From: Bryobacteraceae bacterium
GTDB taxonomy: Bacteria > Acidobacteriota > Terriglobia > Bryobacterales > Bryobacteraceae
DNA length: 64,000 nucleotides
Direction of reading: 5' to 3'
Assembly (NCBI GenBank): GCA_041394945.1
Contig: JAWKHH010000002.1
Coordinates: 256,501-320,500 of the forward strand
Shown here: positions 16,103 through 24,897 of the stretch, piece after piece
Numbering within the stretch: the first letter of the stretch is position 1
How the letters are laid out: every line of letters starts with the position of its first letter
The notes under the pieces: generated by a model
Told to the model about the DNA's origin: nothing
What the model saw: the letters and a program-made list of their open reading frames with translations, nothing else
Database searches by the model: none
Program-made: the position numbers and the translations under genes

Positions 16103-19100
16103 CTAAAAGGTGATCTTCACGCTGAACTGAATCAGCCTTGCCGGCCCTGCTTCGAGCACGCGGCCGAAGTTCGCCGAGTTCAAATCGCTCACCGGAACCA
16201 GGAAATTGGCGTGGTTCAGGAGATTGAAGAACTCCGCGCGCACCTGGAGCCGCAACCGTTCGCTCACCGGGATCATCTTAAGCAGCGAAAAGTCCACCGT
16301 CGCCGAGCCGGGGCCGCGGGCGATGTTCCGCCCCGCATTGCCGAAGCTCCCCGCCTCCGTCGCCGGATTGAGCCGCCGAAACGCCGAGCGCGGCAGCCAC
16401 TCGTCCACCCGCCGCGGGCCCACGTTCGGATCGCCGACGACGTCGGGCCTGCTGCCGCTATAGCCGGAGATCGGCGGGTGAGAGCCCTGTAGGGAAACGT
16501 TGGTCGTATCGAACACGGTGAAGGGCGTCGCCGATTGCAGCACCGTGATGATGTTCGATTGCCAGCCCCCGAACAGATGGCGGACGGCTGGAGCCGAGGT
16601 CTTCAATGCAGGCAGTTGGTAGCTGCCGCTGGCGACAAACCGATGCCGCGCGTCGAACAGCGACGGGCCCCGTTCCGCGCGCAGATCGAAAGGATTCTGC
16701 GCGATGTCGTTCTCACCGGCCAGAGGCCTGGCCGCCGCTCCTCCAAGATTCATCGCGGAGAGGTAATCGAGCGTCTTCGAGAACCAATAGGACGCGTTGA
16801 AAGCCCATCCGTTTTCGAAGCGGCGGCTGAGTCCGAGTTGGGCGGCGTGATAGGTGGAGTTCGTGCCGTACATCAGCTTGGCCACGTGCGTGAAGTCACA
16901 AGGGCCAGCGGCCGGGCAGTTGGCGTAGATGCGGCGCCGGTCGGCGTTGCTCGCCGTCGCACCGGGCCCGAATACCGCGGGATTTGCTTCCACGTTGCGT
17001 GGCAGATGCGTACCCTTCGTGCCGATGTAGCGCGCATCCAGCAGGAGGTTCGACGGCAGGGCGCTTTGGATCACGAAGTTCCAGTTCTGCGCGTACGGCG
17101 GGCGGGAATTGGTGTCGGCTACTACCAGCGTCAGCGGCTTCAGTATCGTACCCGGCTCCGGGCGCCCCTGGCCGGCGTAGGGGTCGGCAAAGTTCACCGA
17201 GGGTCCGCTGAACTGCACCAGTTGCGTCCACGGCAGTGAACTTACCGGCACTTGCGACGCCGTGCCTGATCCGTTCGCAAACGGATCGAAGTAGATGCCG
17301 TAACTCGAGCGGATGCTCAACAGTCCGCGTCCGTCGGGATTCCACGCAAGCCCTACGCGAGGCATGATGGCGCGATGGAATACGGGAACAATTCCTGGTG
17401 CGATGCCGGGGTCGCCAGGAAACAGAAGCCCGCGTGGCGCGTCCGGCATCACCACGGACTGCACTCCGGGAACGAACGCATTCATCCGGTCCCGCACCTC
17501 GCGGAGCGGAGTGTTCACCTCCCACCGCATGCCCGCGTTCAGCACCAGCCGCGGCGTGATGCGCCACTCGTCCTGCGCGAAGAGGCTGTTCTCCCAGCCG
17601 CGCATCCCGCGCGAAAGATCGCCGAGGCCCTGATAGAACACCACCGGGCGGCCCATCAGCAGGTTGGCGAAGGAATCGTTTGAAGGGAACGACGGCGCGA
17701 AGACGAAGAATGCGCTTGGCGCAATGGCCTGGTACATGTTGAGATGCGTGCGGCGCAGCTCCACGCCAAACTTCCACGCGTGTACGCCGCGGTTCCAACT
17801 CACCGCCGCGTACAGTTCGCCCTGTGTCTGCGCGGAGGTCCGCGGGCCGGTGATCGCGCCTCCCACAGGCGAGTAGCCATTCACGTTGAAGAAGGGCAGG
17901 CTCTGGCCCAGATCCGAGGCCGAATCGTAGTTGAAGCCGAACTCGCGCGGCGAGGCATGGTTCAGCCGCTGGTCAAACAGGAACGTGTGGCGGAAGAGAG
18001 CGGCCCGGAAGTTCCCGACCACGGTGGGTGAGAAGACGTGCGTCTCGCCGAGCGTGAACGAATGCGTCCGGATGTCGTCGCGCACGGGAAACCCTGGCAG
18101 ATCCGAGCCGCGGATGGAAATCGGATTCACGTTGAAGCCGTCGGAAAACGAATACCGCGCGTTCCAGCGCGAGCGTTCCGAAGGCTGCCAATCCGCGCGG
18201 GCGCCGGCCTGATTCGTGTTGTTCTCGGTGACGACGGTGGCGGTGTGAACGGTCGGCGCGGTGTTGCCCAGCGGATAGAGTCCGGAGACCTTAACGCCCA
18301 GCGGGTGCAGCATGGAAGCCGGAATCCGGTTGTTCGGAAACGGCACGCCGCCGGCGGCGAGATTGAGCAGCGGCGCGCGCTGTCCGGAAAAATCGCCGCT
18401 CCGCTGGGCGGGGGTTGGCACGTTGCCCGACCGTGTCACGCCCTGCCGGTTACGAAATCCCTCGTAGTAACCGAACAAGAACAGACGGTCGCGCCGAACC
18501 GGCCCGCCCAGCGTTCCTCCGAACTGATGCTGCTTCAGCGGCTCCACCGAAGCGGAGAAGTAGTTGCGCGCGTCGAAGACGTCGTTGCGCAGGAACTCGT
18601 ACAAAGACCCGTGCCAGTCGTTGGAGCCGGACTTCGTCACCACGCTTGTCGTCGCGCCCGACGTTCCTCCGTACTCGGCGGGCGCTCCATGGCTGAGAAT
18701 CCGGAACTCCGCGATGGCATCCACGGGAACACGCACGGCGAAGCCTCCGTCCATACGGCTGACGTTTTTCGCGCCGTCGAGCAGGAAATTGTTGGACTCC
18801 GGCCGCTGTCCGTTCACGGCGTACGATTGTCCCGAACGCAGACTGCCGCCGGCAGTGGAGATTCCGCTGGTGAGCGGCGCCACGCCGGCTTGCAGAAGCC
18901 CGAGCTGGGTGAAGTTGCGGCCGTTGAGCGGAAGGTCGAGAATTTCTCGCGTGGTTACCGTCTTGCCCACGGTGTTGCTCACCGACTCGACGCCCGCCGT
19001 ATCGCCGGTCACCGTGATTTGCTGAACGCCGCCTTCGATCGCGAGCGTCACCGGAATGCGCGCCACCTGGCTCACGCTTAGCACGATCGGCTGCTGCTCG

Positions 19101-19351
19101 AATTTCTGGAATCCCGGCGCCTCCACGGTCAGCGAGTACTCGCCCACCGGCAGTAGCGGGAGCCGGAATGCCCCTTCGCGATCGGACACCGTCGAGCGCA
19201 GCCCGCCTTGCTTGAGATCGCGAATCGTGACGCGGGCCTGCACCACCGGCCCCTTCGACGGATCGGCGACCGCGCCCTCCACGGTAGCGGTTGGGTCCTG
19301 CGCCCGCAGCGTGGCCAGCGCCAGAAGGCCGATGAGCAGACGAGCGTGCAT
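16103..19351 (-). CDS. Oar-type TonB-dependent receptor with carboxypeptidase-regulatory domain
   Basis: 1082 residues. A signal peptide (MHARLLIGLLALATLRAQ) leads into a carboxypeptidase-regulatory/SdrD-like beta sandwich (about 20-105: ATVEGAVADPSKGPVVQARVTIRD..GEYSLTVEAPGFQKF), then a plug region with the LPLNGRNFTQL motif and a long barrel ending in Phe (SVKITF). This family is heavily expanded in Acidobacteria and is thought to take up large carbohydrate or peptide ligands, or to act in outer-membrane organisation as Oar does in Myxococcus. There are 50 bases between it and the upstream CRTAC1 gene, so it may be the last gene of the operon that begins with the selenoprotein at 24853. Confidence 0.92.
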   Translation of the reverse strand: MHARLLIGLLALATLRAQDPTATVEGAVADPSKGPVVQARVTIRDLKQGGLRSTVSDREGAFRLPLLPVGEYSLTVEAPGFQKFEQQPIVLSVSQVARIPVTLAIEGGVQQITVTGDTAGVESVSNTVGKTVTTREILDLPLNGRNFTQLGLLQAGVAPLTSGISTAGGSLRSGQSYAVNGQRPESNNFLLDGAKNVSRMDGGFAVRVPVDAIAEFRILSHGAPAEYGGTSGATTSVVTKSGSNDWHGSLYEFLRNDVFDARNYFSASVEPLKQHQFGGTLGGPVRRDRLFLFGYYEGFRNRQGVTRSGNVPTPAQRSGDFSGQRAPLLNLAAGGVPFPNNRIPASMLHPLGVKVSGLYPLGNTAPTVHTATVVTENNTNQAGARADWQPSERSRWNARYSFSDGFNVNPISIRGSDLPGFPVRDDIRTHSFTLGETHVFSPTVVGNFRAALFRHTFLFDQRLNHASPREFGFNYDSASDLGQSLPFFNVNGYSPVGGAITGPRTSAQTQGELYAAVSWNRGVHAWKFGVELRRTHLNMYQAIAPSAFFVFAPSFPSNDSFANLLMGRPVVFYQGLGDLSRGMRGWENSLFAQDEWRITPRLVLNAGMRWEVNTPLREVRDRMNAFVPGVQSVVMPDAPRGLLFPGDPGIAPGIVPVFHRAIMPRVGLAWNPDGRGLLSIRSSYGIYFDPFANGSGTASQVPVSSLPWTQLVQFSGPSVNFADPYAGQGRPEPGTILKPLTLVVADTNSRPPYAQNWNFVIQSALPSNLLLDARYIGTKGTHLPRNVEANPAVFGPGATASNADRRRIYANCPAAGPCDFTHVAKLMYGTNSTYHAAQLGLSRRFENGWAFNASYWFSKTLDYLSAMNLGGAAARPLAGENDIAQNPFDLRAERGPSLFDARHRFVASGSYQLPALKTSAPAVRHLFGGWQSNIITVLQSATPFTVFDTTNVSLQGSHPPISGYSGSRPDVVGDPNVGPRRVDEWLPRSAFRRLNPATEAGSFGNAGRNIARGPGSATVDFSLLKMIPVSERLRLQVRAEFFNLLNHANFLVPVSDLNSANFGRVLEAGPARLIQFSVKITF

Positions 19352-19401
19352 GGGTGTGAGCGTAGCCTCTTCCCGGCGCTTTGCTCAATAATGCAAATCT
19401 A

Positions 19402-21057
19402 CTAGCGCAGTTCGAGCTTGGTGGGCTGCCCGCCTTCGATCCATCGATAAGTGGCGCCCGCGGACAGCCTGCCGGTTTCCTGCCGCCCGCCTCCTGGCCA
19501 TTGCACGACAGCCCGCTGGATCTCGGGTTCCTTGCCCAGCCCGAACGTGAGCGCGAGCGCGCTCGAAGAGAGGTAGCTCGACCCGCTGCGAACCATTTGC
19601 GTCTGCCGTCCCGAGGCGTCGAAGACTTGCACCAGGGCGCCGATCGCGTCCCGGTTCGACTGCCTCCCCTCCAGCACAAAGCGGATTGAGCGGTGGCCGT
19701 TGGAAAGATCCGTCCGGTAGAAATGCGCGGGCCCGCCATTGGTGGTGATCAGCACGTCGAGATCGCCATCGCGGTCAAAGTCGCCCATCGCCAGGCCGCG
19801 CCCGATCTTGGGCTCGGCGAACCCGCCGCCCACTTCGCCGGCAACGTCGCGGAAAGCCCCGCCGAGCGTATTCAAGAACAAGTGCGGCACCTGCGCGTGC
19901 GGCGGCCGGCGGCCCGCGTTGCGCACGCTGTCGTCGATATGACCGTTCACGGCAAGCAGGTCGAGGCGCCCGTCGAGATCGAGATCGCCGAAAAGGCATC
20001 CGAAGCCGAGGCGGTCCCGCGAAGCCGCCGCCACGCCGCGCCCCATGGCGCGATCCACGTAGACGCCGTCCTCCAGTTCGTAGAGGCCCACCATCTCGTT
20101 GTCGAAGTTCGTCACCGCGATCGCGGGCTTGCCGTTGCGCCGGTAGTCGCCCACATCCACGCCCATGCCCGCCCGCGCGCGGCCATCGTCGCTGAACGCC
20201 ACCCCCAGCGGCACGGCGGACTCGGTGAACGTACCGTCACGATCGTTGCGATAGAGCTTGTTCGGCTGGGTGTCGTTGGCGACGAAAAGGTCGGGCCATC
20301 CGTCGCTATCCACATCGAGCATCGCCACGCCGAGCGACTTCGACGTCGGATCGAACACCGCTGACCGAGCGGTTGCATCTTCGAACGAACCGTCGCCACG
20401 ATTGCGAAACAGCCAAGTCGTCATTCCGCGATACGCCTCCGGCGTGCAGTAAGACTTCGTGACGCCATCGAGCGAGCAGCGCACGTCGGACTCCGGCGAC
20501 CAGCGAACATAGTTGCATACGAAAAGATCCAGCAAGCCATCCCGGTCGTAGTCGAACCAGAGCGCCGAGGTTGAAAAGCCTGTGCGCGGCCCCAGCCCCG
20601 CCGCGCGCGTCACGTCCGCAAACCCGCCGCGCCCGTTGTTGCGAAACAAGCGGCTCTGCCCCACGGCCGTGATGTAGACATCGGGACGGCCGTCGTTGTC
20701 GTAGTCGCCCACGGCTGCGCCCATTCCGTACATCTCCACGTCGAGCCCGGCCACGCGCGTGGAATCCGCGAAGGTTCCGTCGCGGTTGTTGCGCAGCAGC
20801 TTGAGCGTGGAGCGCCGCCGTGCGTGCCCGGGCCAGTCCTTTCCGTTCACCAGCAGGATGTCCAGCCAACCGTCGCCGTCGTAGTCGAGGAAGGCGCAGC
20901 CCGGCCCCATGGTCTCGGGAAGATACTTCGCGCCGAAAGCGCCGGTGTTATGCCGAAACTCGAGGCCCGCCGTTTTCGTGACGTCCGTCAGCCGCCAGCT
21001 TTGCGAGTGCGCCTGTGACGCGGCGGCCAGCACCAGCAGCCAGTGGCGGCTCCTCAC
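19402..21057 (-). CDS. CRTAC1/UnbV-like FG-GAP repeat secreted protein
   Basis: 551 residues from GTG 21057. The signal peptide (RHWLLVLAAASQAHSQ) begins right at this start, and the GTG overlaps the stop of the response-regulator gene (GTGA), so the longer frame to 21303 is rejected. Repeats of the FG-GAP/VCBS type with calcium-binding DxDxDG loops recur throughout (DYDGDGWLDIL, DYDNDGRPDVY, DYDRDGLLDLF, DVDSDGWPDLF, DLDLDGRLDLL, DFDRDGDLDVL), forming a seven-bladed propeller, followed by an ASPIC/UnbV domain (RDAIGALVQVFDASGRQTQMVRSGSSYLSS). Such proteins are exported and often accompany TonB receptors; ligand unknown. Confidence 0.92.
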   Translation of the reverse strand: MRSRHWLLVLAAASQAHSQSWRLTDVTKTAGLEFRHNTGAFGAKYLPETMGPGCAFLDYDGDGWLDILLVNGKDWPGHARRRSTLKLLRNNRDGTFADSTRVAGLDVEMYGMGAAVGDYDNDGRPDVYITAVGQSRLFRNNGRGGFADVTRAAGLGPRTGFSTSALWFDYDRDGLLDLFVCNYVRWSPESDVRCSLDGVTKSYCTPEAYRGMTTWLFRNRGDGSFEDATARSAVFDPTSKSLGVAMLDVDSDGWPDLFVANDTQPNKLYRNDRDGTFTESAVPLGVAFSDDGRARAGMGVDVGDYRRNGKPAIAVTNFDNEMVGLYELEDGVYVDRAMGRGVAAASRDRLGFGCLFGDLDLDGRLDLLAVNGHIDDSVRNAGRRPPHAQVPHLFLNTLGGAFRDVAGEVGGGFAEPKIGRGLAMGDFDRDGDLDVLITTNGGPAHFYRTDLSNGHRSIRFVLEGRQSNRDAIGALVQVFDASGRQTQMVRSGSSYLSSSALALTFGLGKEPEIQRAVVQWPGGGRQETGRLSAGATYRWIEGGQPTKLELR

Positions 21058-21686
21058 GGCAGCGACACCAACCCGTGGCGGATGGCGTACACAACCAGCT
21101 CCGCCGTGTTCCGAATCTGCAGCGCGTTCATGATATTGGCGCGATGGACGGCCACCGTATTCACGCTCAGCGAGAGAACCGTCGCGATCTCCTTGTTGGA
21201 TCTCCCGCCTACGATGTGCTGCAACACCTCCATCTCGCGGTTGCTCAATGCGCGTTTGGCAGTGGTATCCAACGCCTGCTCGAGCCGCGGATCCTGCACC
21301 CATTCGCCCGTTCGCACCGCCTTCACCGCCGCTACCAGTTCGAGGTCGAGCGCCTGCTTGAGCAGATAGCCCGCCGCACCCGCCGCGCGGCTGTTCTCCA
21401 CATAGCTCGGTTCGGAATGCATGCTCAGAATCAGTACGCGCGCGTCTGGAAGCCGTTCGCGCAGCAAACGAGTCACCATCGCCCCATTTTGGACTGGAAT
21501 CGCGTAGTCCATCACGATGACGTCAGGCTTCAGGCGCATCGCCAGCTCCATCGCTTCCGCGCCGTCGGCCGCGTCGCCCACGACTGCGATCTCCGCGTCG
21601 TCCTCGAGCAGCCGCCGAAAACCAAGGCGAACGAGCACGTGGTCATCCACCAGCAGCACCCGGATCTTCGCCTTACTCTTGACCAC
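21054..21686 (-). CDS. LuxR/NarL-type response regulator
   Basis: 210 residues. The receiver domain has the acidic pair Asp14/Asp15, the phosphoacceptor Asp60 in VIVMDYAIP, and Lys in YLLKQ. The C-terminal LuxR-type HTH reads LSNREMEVLQHIVGGRSNKEIATVLSLSVNTVAVHRANIM. It overlaps the 3' end of the upstream histidine kinase by 14 bases and the start of the downstream CRTAC1 gene by four, so it forms a cognate two-component pair within one operon. Its targets could include the divergent promoter region at 24853-24938, but nothing in the sequence proves this. Confidence 0.94.
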   Translation of the reverse strand: MVKSKAKIRVLLVDDHVLVRLGFRRLLEDDAEIAVVGDAADGAEAMELAMRLKPDVIVMDYAIPVQNGAMVTRLLRERLPDARVLILSMHSEPSYVENSRAAGAAGYLLKQALDLELVAAVKAVRTGEWVQDPRLEQALDTTAKRALSNREMEVLQHIVGGRSNKEIATVLSLSVNTVAVHRANIMNALQIRNTAELVVYAIRHGLVSLP

Positions 21687-23031
21687 GCAGGGCCTCCCGC
21701 GAGCCGATGCCCGGCTCCACCGTCTCCGGCATCCCGAACTCGAGCCTCACCCGTGTCCCCGCGCCGCCGCCGCCCGGACCGATGGTCAATTCCCCTCCGA
21801 GCAACTCGGCGCGCTCCTGCATCCCAGCCAGGCCGACCCCGGCCAGCGACTCCTCGCCGATGCCGCGGCCCGCGTCCTCCACCGTTACGCGAACCCGATC
21901 GTCCACGCACTCGATCCGCACGTCGGCACGATTCGCGCCGGAATGCCGCGCCACGTTGTTCAGGGCCTCCTGTACGATCCGGTAAACGTGGATGCCCTTC
22001 TCGGCGGGCAGTTCGATGGTCTCCCGGGGCAGCACCGCCCGCACCGCGATGCCAGTGTGGCGCTCAAAGTTCTTCAGGCGCCAGCTCACCGCTTCCAGCC
22101 ATCCTTGCTCTTCCAGAATCACCGGTTGCAGCGATTGCGATAGTGAACGGATCTTCTCGAGCGAATCCTGAACGGCGACGTTTACTTCCTGCACCTCCGC
22201 CACGAACTCCGGCGATGGAGCGAGGCGAGCCGCCCGGCGCAGCAGCGCGCCCACGGCGGTGAGTATCTGGCCGAATTCGTCGTGAAGGTCGCGAGAGATG
22301 CTGCGGAAGGTGGATTCCTGGGTCGCAATCAACTGCTGCGCCAGTTCGCGGCGCTCCCGCGCCAGCGCCGACAGCCGCGCCAGAACGGTGCGATTCGAGC
22401 GGATCAGCCCGAGGCTGGTGATCGTGATGAACGCTACCGAAAAGCCTAAGAGCAGATAGGCGTTGCGCTCGATCTCGGCATAGATCTTCCGCGCTTCCAC
22501 CGCCGCCTGCGAATCCCGCTCGTTGTTCTCCACCAACAGCCGCGCCACCAGCGATGTCAACGCTTCCTGCCGGGGCTGCAAGGTCGCGCGAATCGCGCCG
22601 CGAAGCTGGGTGTCGTCCGCTGTGGCGAAGGCGGCGTCCACCGAACGCCAGAAATCGTTGAACGAGGTTTGCAGGTAGATTGTTTGCTCTCCCGGTCTCC
22701 AGCCGCCGCTCAGCTCGGCCTCGCGCGCGATGGCGTCGTCGAGATTCTGGTGGATCCGCTGCAGGGACGGATGCCAGGCGCTCAGCGGGTAGTCGTCTCG
22801 TTCCATCATGTCGCGAAGCGAAAGGCCCAGGGAGTTGAGGTCGTTCTGGATGCGGATCAACTGCAGGGACGCCAGCCGGTTTCGTTCGACGATGCTTGTC
22901 TGCATCTCCCGCATGCGGCGCACGGAGCGTAGCGTATAGGCCGCGTACGCGCCGATCACCAGCAGGGTTACGATGAGCCCCGCCAGAAGCCTTGCCGTGG
23001 AGGTCCGCAACTCGAATTGCGTATCCCGCAT
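21673..23031 (-). CDS. NarX/DegS-type sensor histidine kinase
   Basis: 452 residues. Two transmembrane helices (about residues 14-34 and 191-211) enclose a periplasmic helical sensor of about 155 residues rich in Arg and Glu (no PAS or Cache motif recognised). The HisKA_3 dimerisation domain has phospho-His250 in SRDLHDEFGQIL, and the ATPase has the N-box EALNNVARHSGA, DAGRGIG and GVGLAGMQERA. It is the partner of the LuxR-type regulator encoded immediately downstream with a 14-base overlap. Its ATG is only a few bases after the stop of the MFS gene, indicating co-transcription with the transporter and the selenoprotein. Confidence 0.93.
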   Translation of the reverse strand: MRDTQFELRTSTARLLAGLIVTLLVIGAYAAYTLRSVRRMREMQTSIVERNRLASLQLIRIQNDLNSLGLSLRDMMERDDYPLSAWHPSLQRIHQNLDDAIAREAELSGGWRPGEQTIYLQTSFNDFWRSVDAAFATADDTQLRGAIRATLQPRQEALTSLVARLLVENNERDSQAAVEARKIYAEIERNAYLLLGFSVAFITITSLGLIRSNRTVLARLSALARERRELAQQLIATQESTFRSISRDLHDEFGQILTAVGALLRRAARLAPSPEFVAEVQEVNVAVQDSLEKIRSLSQSLQPVILEEQGWLEAVSWRLKNFERHTGIAVRAVLPRETIELPAEKGIHVYRIVQEALNNVARHSGANRADVRIECVDDRVRVTVEDAGRGIGEESLAGVGLAGMQERAELLGGELTIGPGGGGAGTRVRLEFGMPETVEPGIGSREALRGQE

Positions 23032-23034
23032 GGT

Positions 23035-24285
23035 TCAGAGTTCTTCGAAGCGTCCTTCACCGGACGGGTAGCGCCGCATCGCGAACATGAGAACCGCCGC
23101 CACTACGGTGATCGCGGCCGCCGAGTGCAAGACCACATTGTAGCTGCCCGAGACATCGAATACCCGCCCGAACACGACCGGACCGGCGCCGCCACCGACG
23201 GCGTAGAAAGTCCAGGTGACGCCATAGAGCACGGAGAACGATTCCAGCCCAAAGTAGCGGGTCAGCAGATACGGCGTCACGTCGGCTTCGCCGCCGAGGC
23301 CCAGGCCGACCAATACCGCCGCGAAGATCGCAAGCGGCATCGAATCGGCCACCGTCAGCAGGGCGAACCCCGCGGCCATCAGGATGAGCAGCCAGAAGGA
23401 GAGATGGGGGCCGAAAAGGCGGTCCAGCAGCCAGCCCGTGAGCAGGCGGCCGGCGAGGTTGGCGCCGCCAAGCACCGCCGTCGCCACCGCGGCGTCGCTC
23501 GGTCGCATACCGCGGTCGGTGAGATGGGCCGCCATGTGCGCCAGCGTGCCGTTGGCAGCGATCGAACTAAGGAAGAGCACCACCACCAGCACGCCGTATT
23601 CGCGGCTGAGCAACTCCTTTCGTACCCCGCGAGCCGCCTTCCGTCGGCCCAGTCCCGTCACCTCACGCCGCCGCACCCACGCCGCCGTCGGTGGAATGCC
23701 GAGAGCCAACGCCAGAACCGCCATCGCCAGGTAGGCAGACCGCCAGCCGAGCGTTTCGATGCAGCGCTCGGCGAGAATCGGATTGACGATCGAACCCACC
23801 CCCACGCCCATCAGCACGCACGCAAGCGCCAGCCCTCGCCGCCGCGTGAACCAACTCGCCACGGCTCCGCCGTAACCCATCTGGGTGGTGCCGTTGCCGG
23901 CCAGGCCGATCACGAAGAACGCGGAGTAGAGCTCCCATAAGTGTCCCGAGAGCCGGCTGAGAGCCGCCAGTCCCGCGGCGAACAATACAAAACATGGCAA
24001 TACGACAGGGCGGGGACCCCACCGGTCCAGCGCCCACCCAAGGAACGGCGACACGGCCGCTACCGTCATGGCGGCGATTGCCAGCGCCCGCGAAACCTCT
24101 TCGCGGCTCCATGCGAACTCGGCCGTCAGCGGCTTGAGAAAGATGCCGAACGTGAAGACGAGCAGCGACGCGAAGCTGACCATCGTGCCCAAGTGCGCCG
24201 CCAGCGCGACGCGCCATCCCGGATACGCGAGGGAACTCTCTTCGCTCGAGAGCGCCTCACTTGCGGACGTACCCGGTGGCGGCAC
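23035..24285 (-). CDS. MFS transporter, oxalate/formate antiporter-like
   Basis: 416 residues, about twelve hydrophobic segments. It starts with a short polar N-terminus, then YPGWRVALAAHLGTMVSFASLLVFTFGIFLKPL, which is the typical opening of OFA (oxalate/formate antiporter) and monocarboxylate-type MFS members; the loop 2-3 motif reads GWALDRWGPRPVV. The substrate cannot be told from sequence; small carboxylates are the usual guess for this group. Its ATG 24285 lies 29 bases inside the 3' end of the AhpD-like selenoprotein gene and its stop is 3 bases from the histidine kinase start, so it belongs to that operon. Confidence 0.88.
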   Translation of the reverse strand: MPPPGTSASEALSSEESSLAYPGWRVALAAHLGTMVSFASLLVFTFGIFLKPLTAEFAWSREEVSRALAIAAMTVAAVSPFLGWALDRWGPRPVVLPCFVLFAAGLAALSRLSGHLWELYSAFFVIGLAGNGTTQMGYGGAVASWFTRRRGLALACVLMGVGVGSIVNPILAERCIETLGWRSAYLAMAVLALALGIPPTAAWVRRREVTGLGRRKAARGVRKELLSREYGVLVVVLFLSSIAANGTLAHMAAHLTDRGMRPSDAAVATAVLGGANLAGRLLTGWLLDRLFGPHLSFWLLILMAAGFALLTVADSMPLAIFAAVLVGLGLGGEADVTPYLLTRYFGLESFSVLYGVTWTFYAVGGGAGPVVFGRVFDVSGSYNVVLHSAAAITVVAAVLMFAMRRYPSGEGRFEEL

Positions 24286-24853
24286 TACGCTTGCCCCCTT
24301 CGCGATGGGCCTCGTCGGAGAGTGCGTGCACGCCGGTGGCGTCTATCCACCGATTGTAGAAATTGAACAGCGCGCACACGGTGATGGCGTAGTAGATCTG
24401 CTCGTCGCTCCAGCCGCGCTGCCGTAGCGGCGGGAAGTCCTCCGGCGTGATGCGCGGGGAGTCGTGGTTCACCTTGTCGACGAATCGCAGCAACGCCTTC
24501 TCGGCCTCGGTAAGTGGCGAGGACTCCATGTCCGCCATCACGGCGTCCACCAGCGCTTCGTTTCCCAGCAGCTCCGCCGCGACCGCGGCATGCGACTTCA
24601 GTCAAAACGGACAATGGTTGCGCCTCGACGTATAAGCCGCGATCAACTCCCGAAAGCCGGGCGTCAACGGTGCATCGTCACGCAGGACCGCCTGAGTGAA
24701 CTTCGCCAGGTGTTCCGTTGCCACGGGCTTGTACGCGAACAGATGCCAGATTTGCGGATAGTCGGCGCCCGAGCGCCGCATCGCCTCGATCGCGCGCGCC
24801 CATGGCGATGGCTGTGGATTCGCCTCCACATCCGGGAGGTGCATCGGGTCCAT
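24257..24853 (-). CDS. AhpD-like (peroxidase-related) selenoprotein with CPFU redox site, read through an in-frame UGA
   Basis: The gene appears as two frames in the same phase split by one TGA at 24602-24604. Reading TGA as selenocysteine gives 198 residues of continuous AhpD/carboxymuconolactone-decarboxylase-fold protein: ELIAAYTSRRNHC-PF-U-LKSHAAVAAELL. The spacing Glu69, Cys81, Sec84, His88 equals that of Glu118, Cys130, Cys133, His137 in mycobacterial AhpD, so UGA replaces exactly the second redox Cys. A SECIS-like hairpin follows directly, and SelB is encoded at 47529. Downstream sequence (LTEAEKALLRFVDKVNHDSPRITPEDFPPLRQRGWSDEQIYYAI) is normal for TIGR01926-type peroxidase-related enzymes. 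Expected role: thiol peroxidase or reductase in the cytoplasm. ATG 24853 is chosen; ATG 24844 or GTG 24904 are possible. First gene of a six-gene run. A pseudogene or base error is the alternative. Confidence 0.85.
24576..24604 (-). promoter_or_regulatory. Bacterial SECIS-like hairpin directing UGA decoding
   Basis: On the minus strand the UGA (24604-24602) is followed after 12 bases by GCCGC, loop GGUC, GCGGC (24589-24576), a perfect five-pair stem. The loop begins 17 bases after the UGA, within the roughly 16-37 base window of bacterial SECIS elements. GGUC is the apical loop known from the Escherichia coli fdhF and Moorella fdhA elements that SelB binds, with the required G at the start of the loop. 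The stem codes for AAVAA in the protein. Confidence 0.75.
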
Positions 24854-24861
24854 GGACGCAA

Positions 24862-24890
24862 ACTGTACCGCAATCCGGGGATGCGCCCAA
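24862..24890 (-). promoter_or_regulatory. Candidate promoter for the selenoprotein operon
   Basis: Minus strand TTGGGC (24890-24885), 17 bases, TACAGT (24867-24862), leaving about nine bases to the ATG at 24853, so the transcript would have almost no leader. The match to the housekeeping consensus is moderate; no ribosome-binding site is visible. Confidence 0.4.
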
Positions 24891-24897
24891 TAGTAGA

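Noticed and set aside
24257..24259. Final TGA of the AhpD-like gene as a second selenocysteine
   Set aside because: The family ends here, the downstream sequence in this frame is not AhpD-like, it is the MFS start region, and no suitable redox motif surrounds it.
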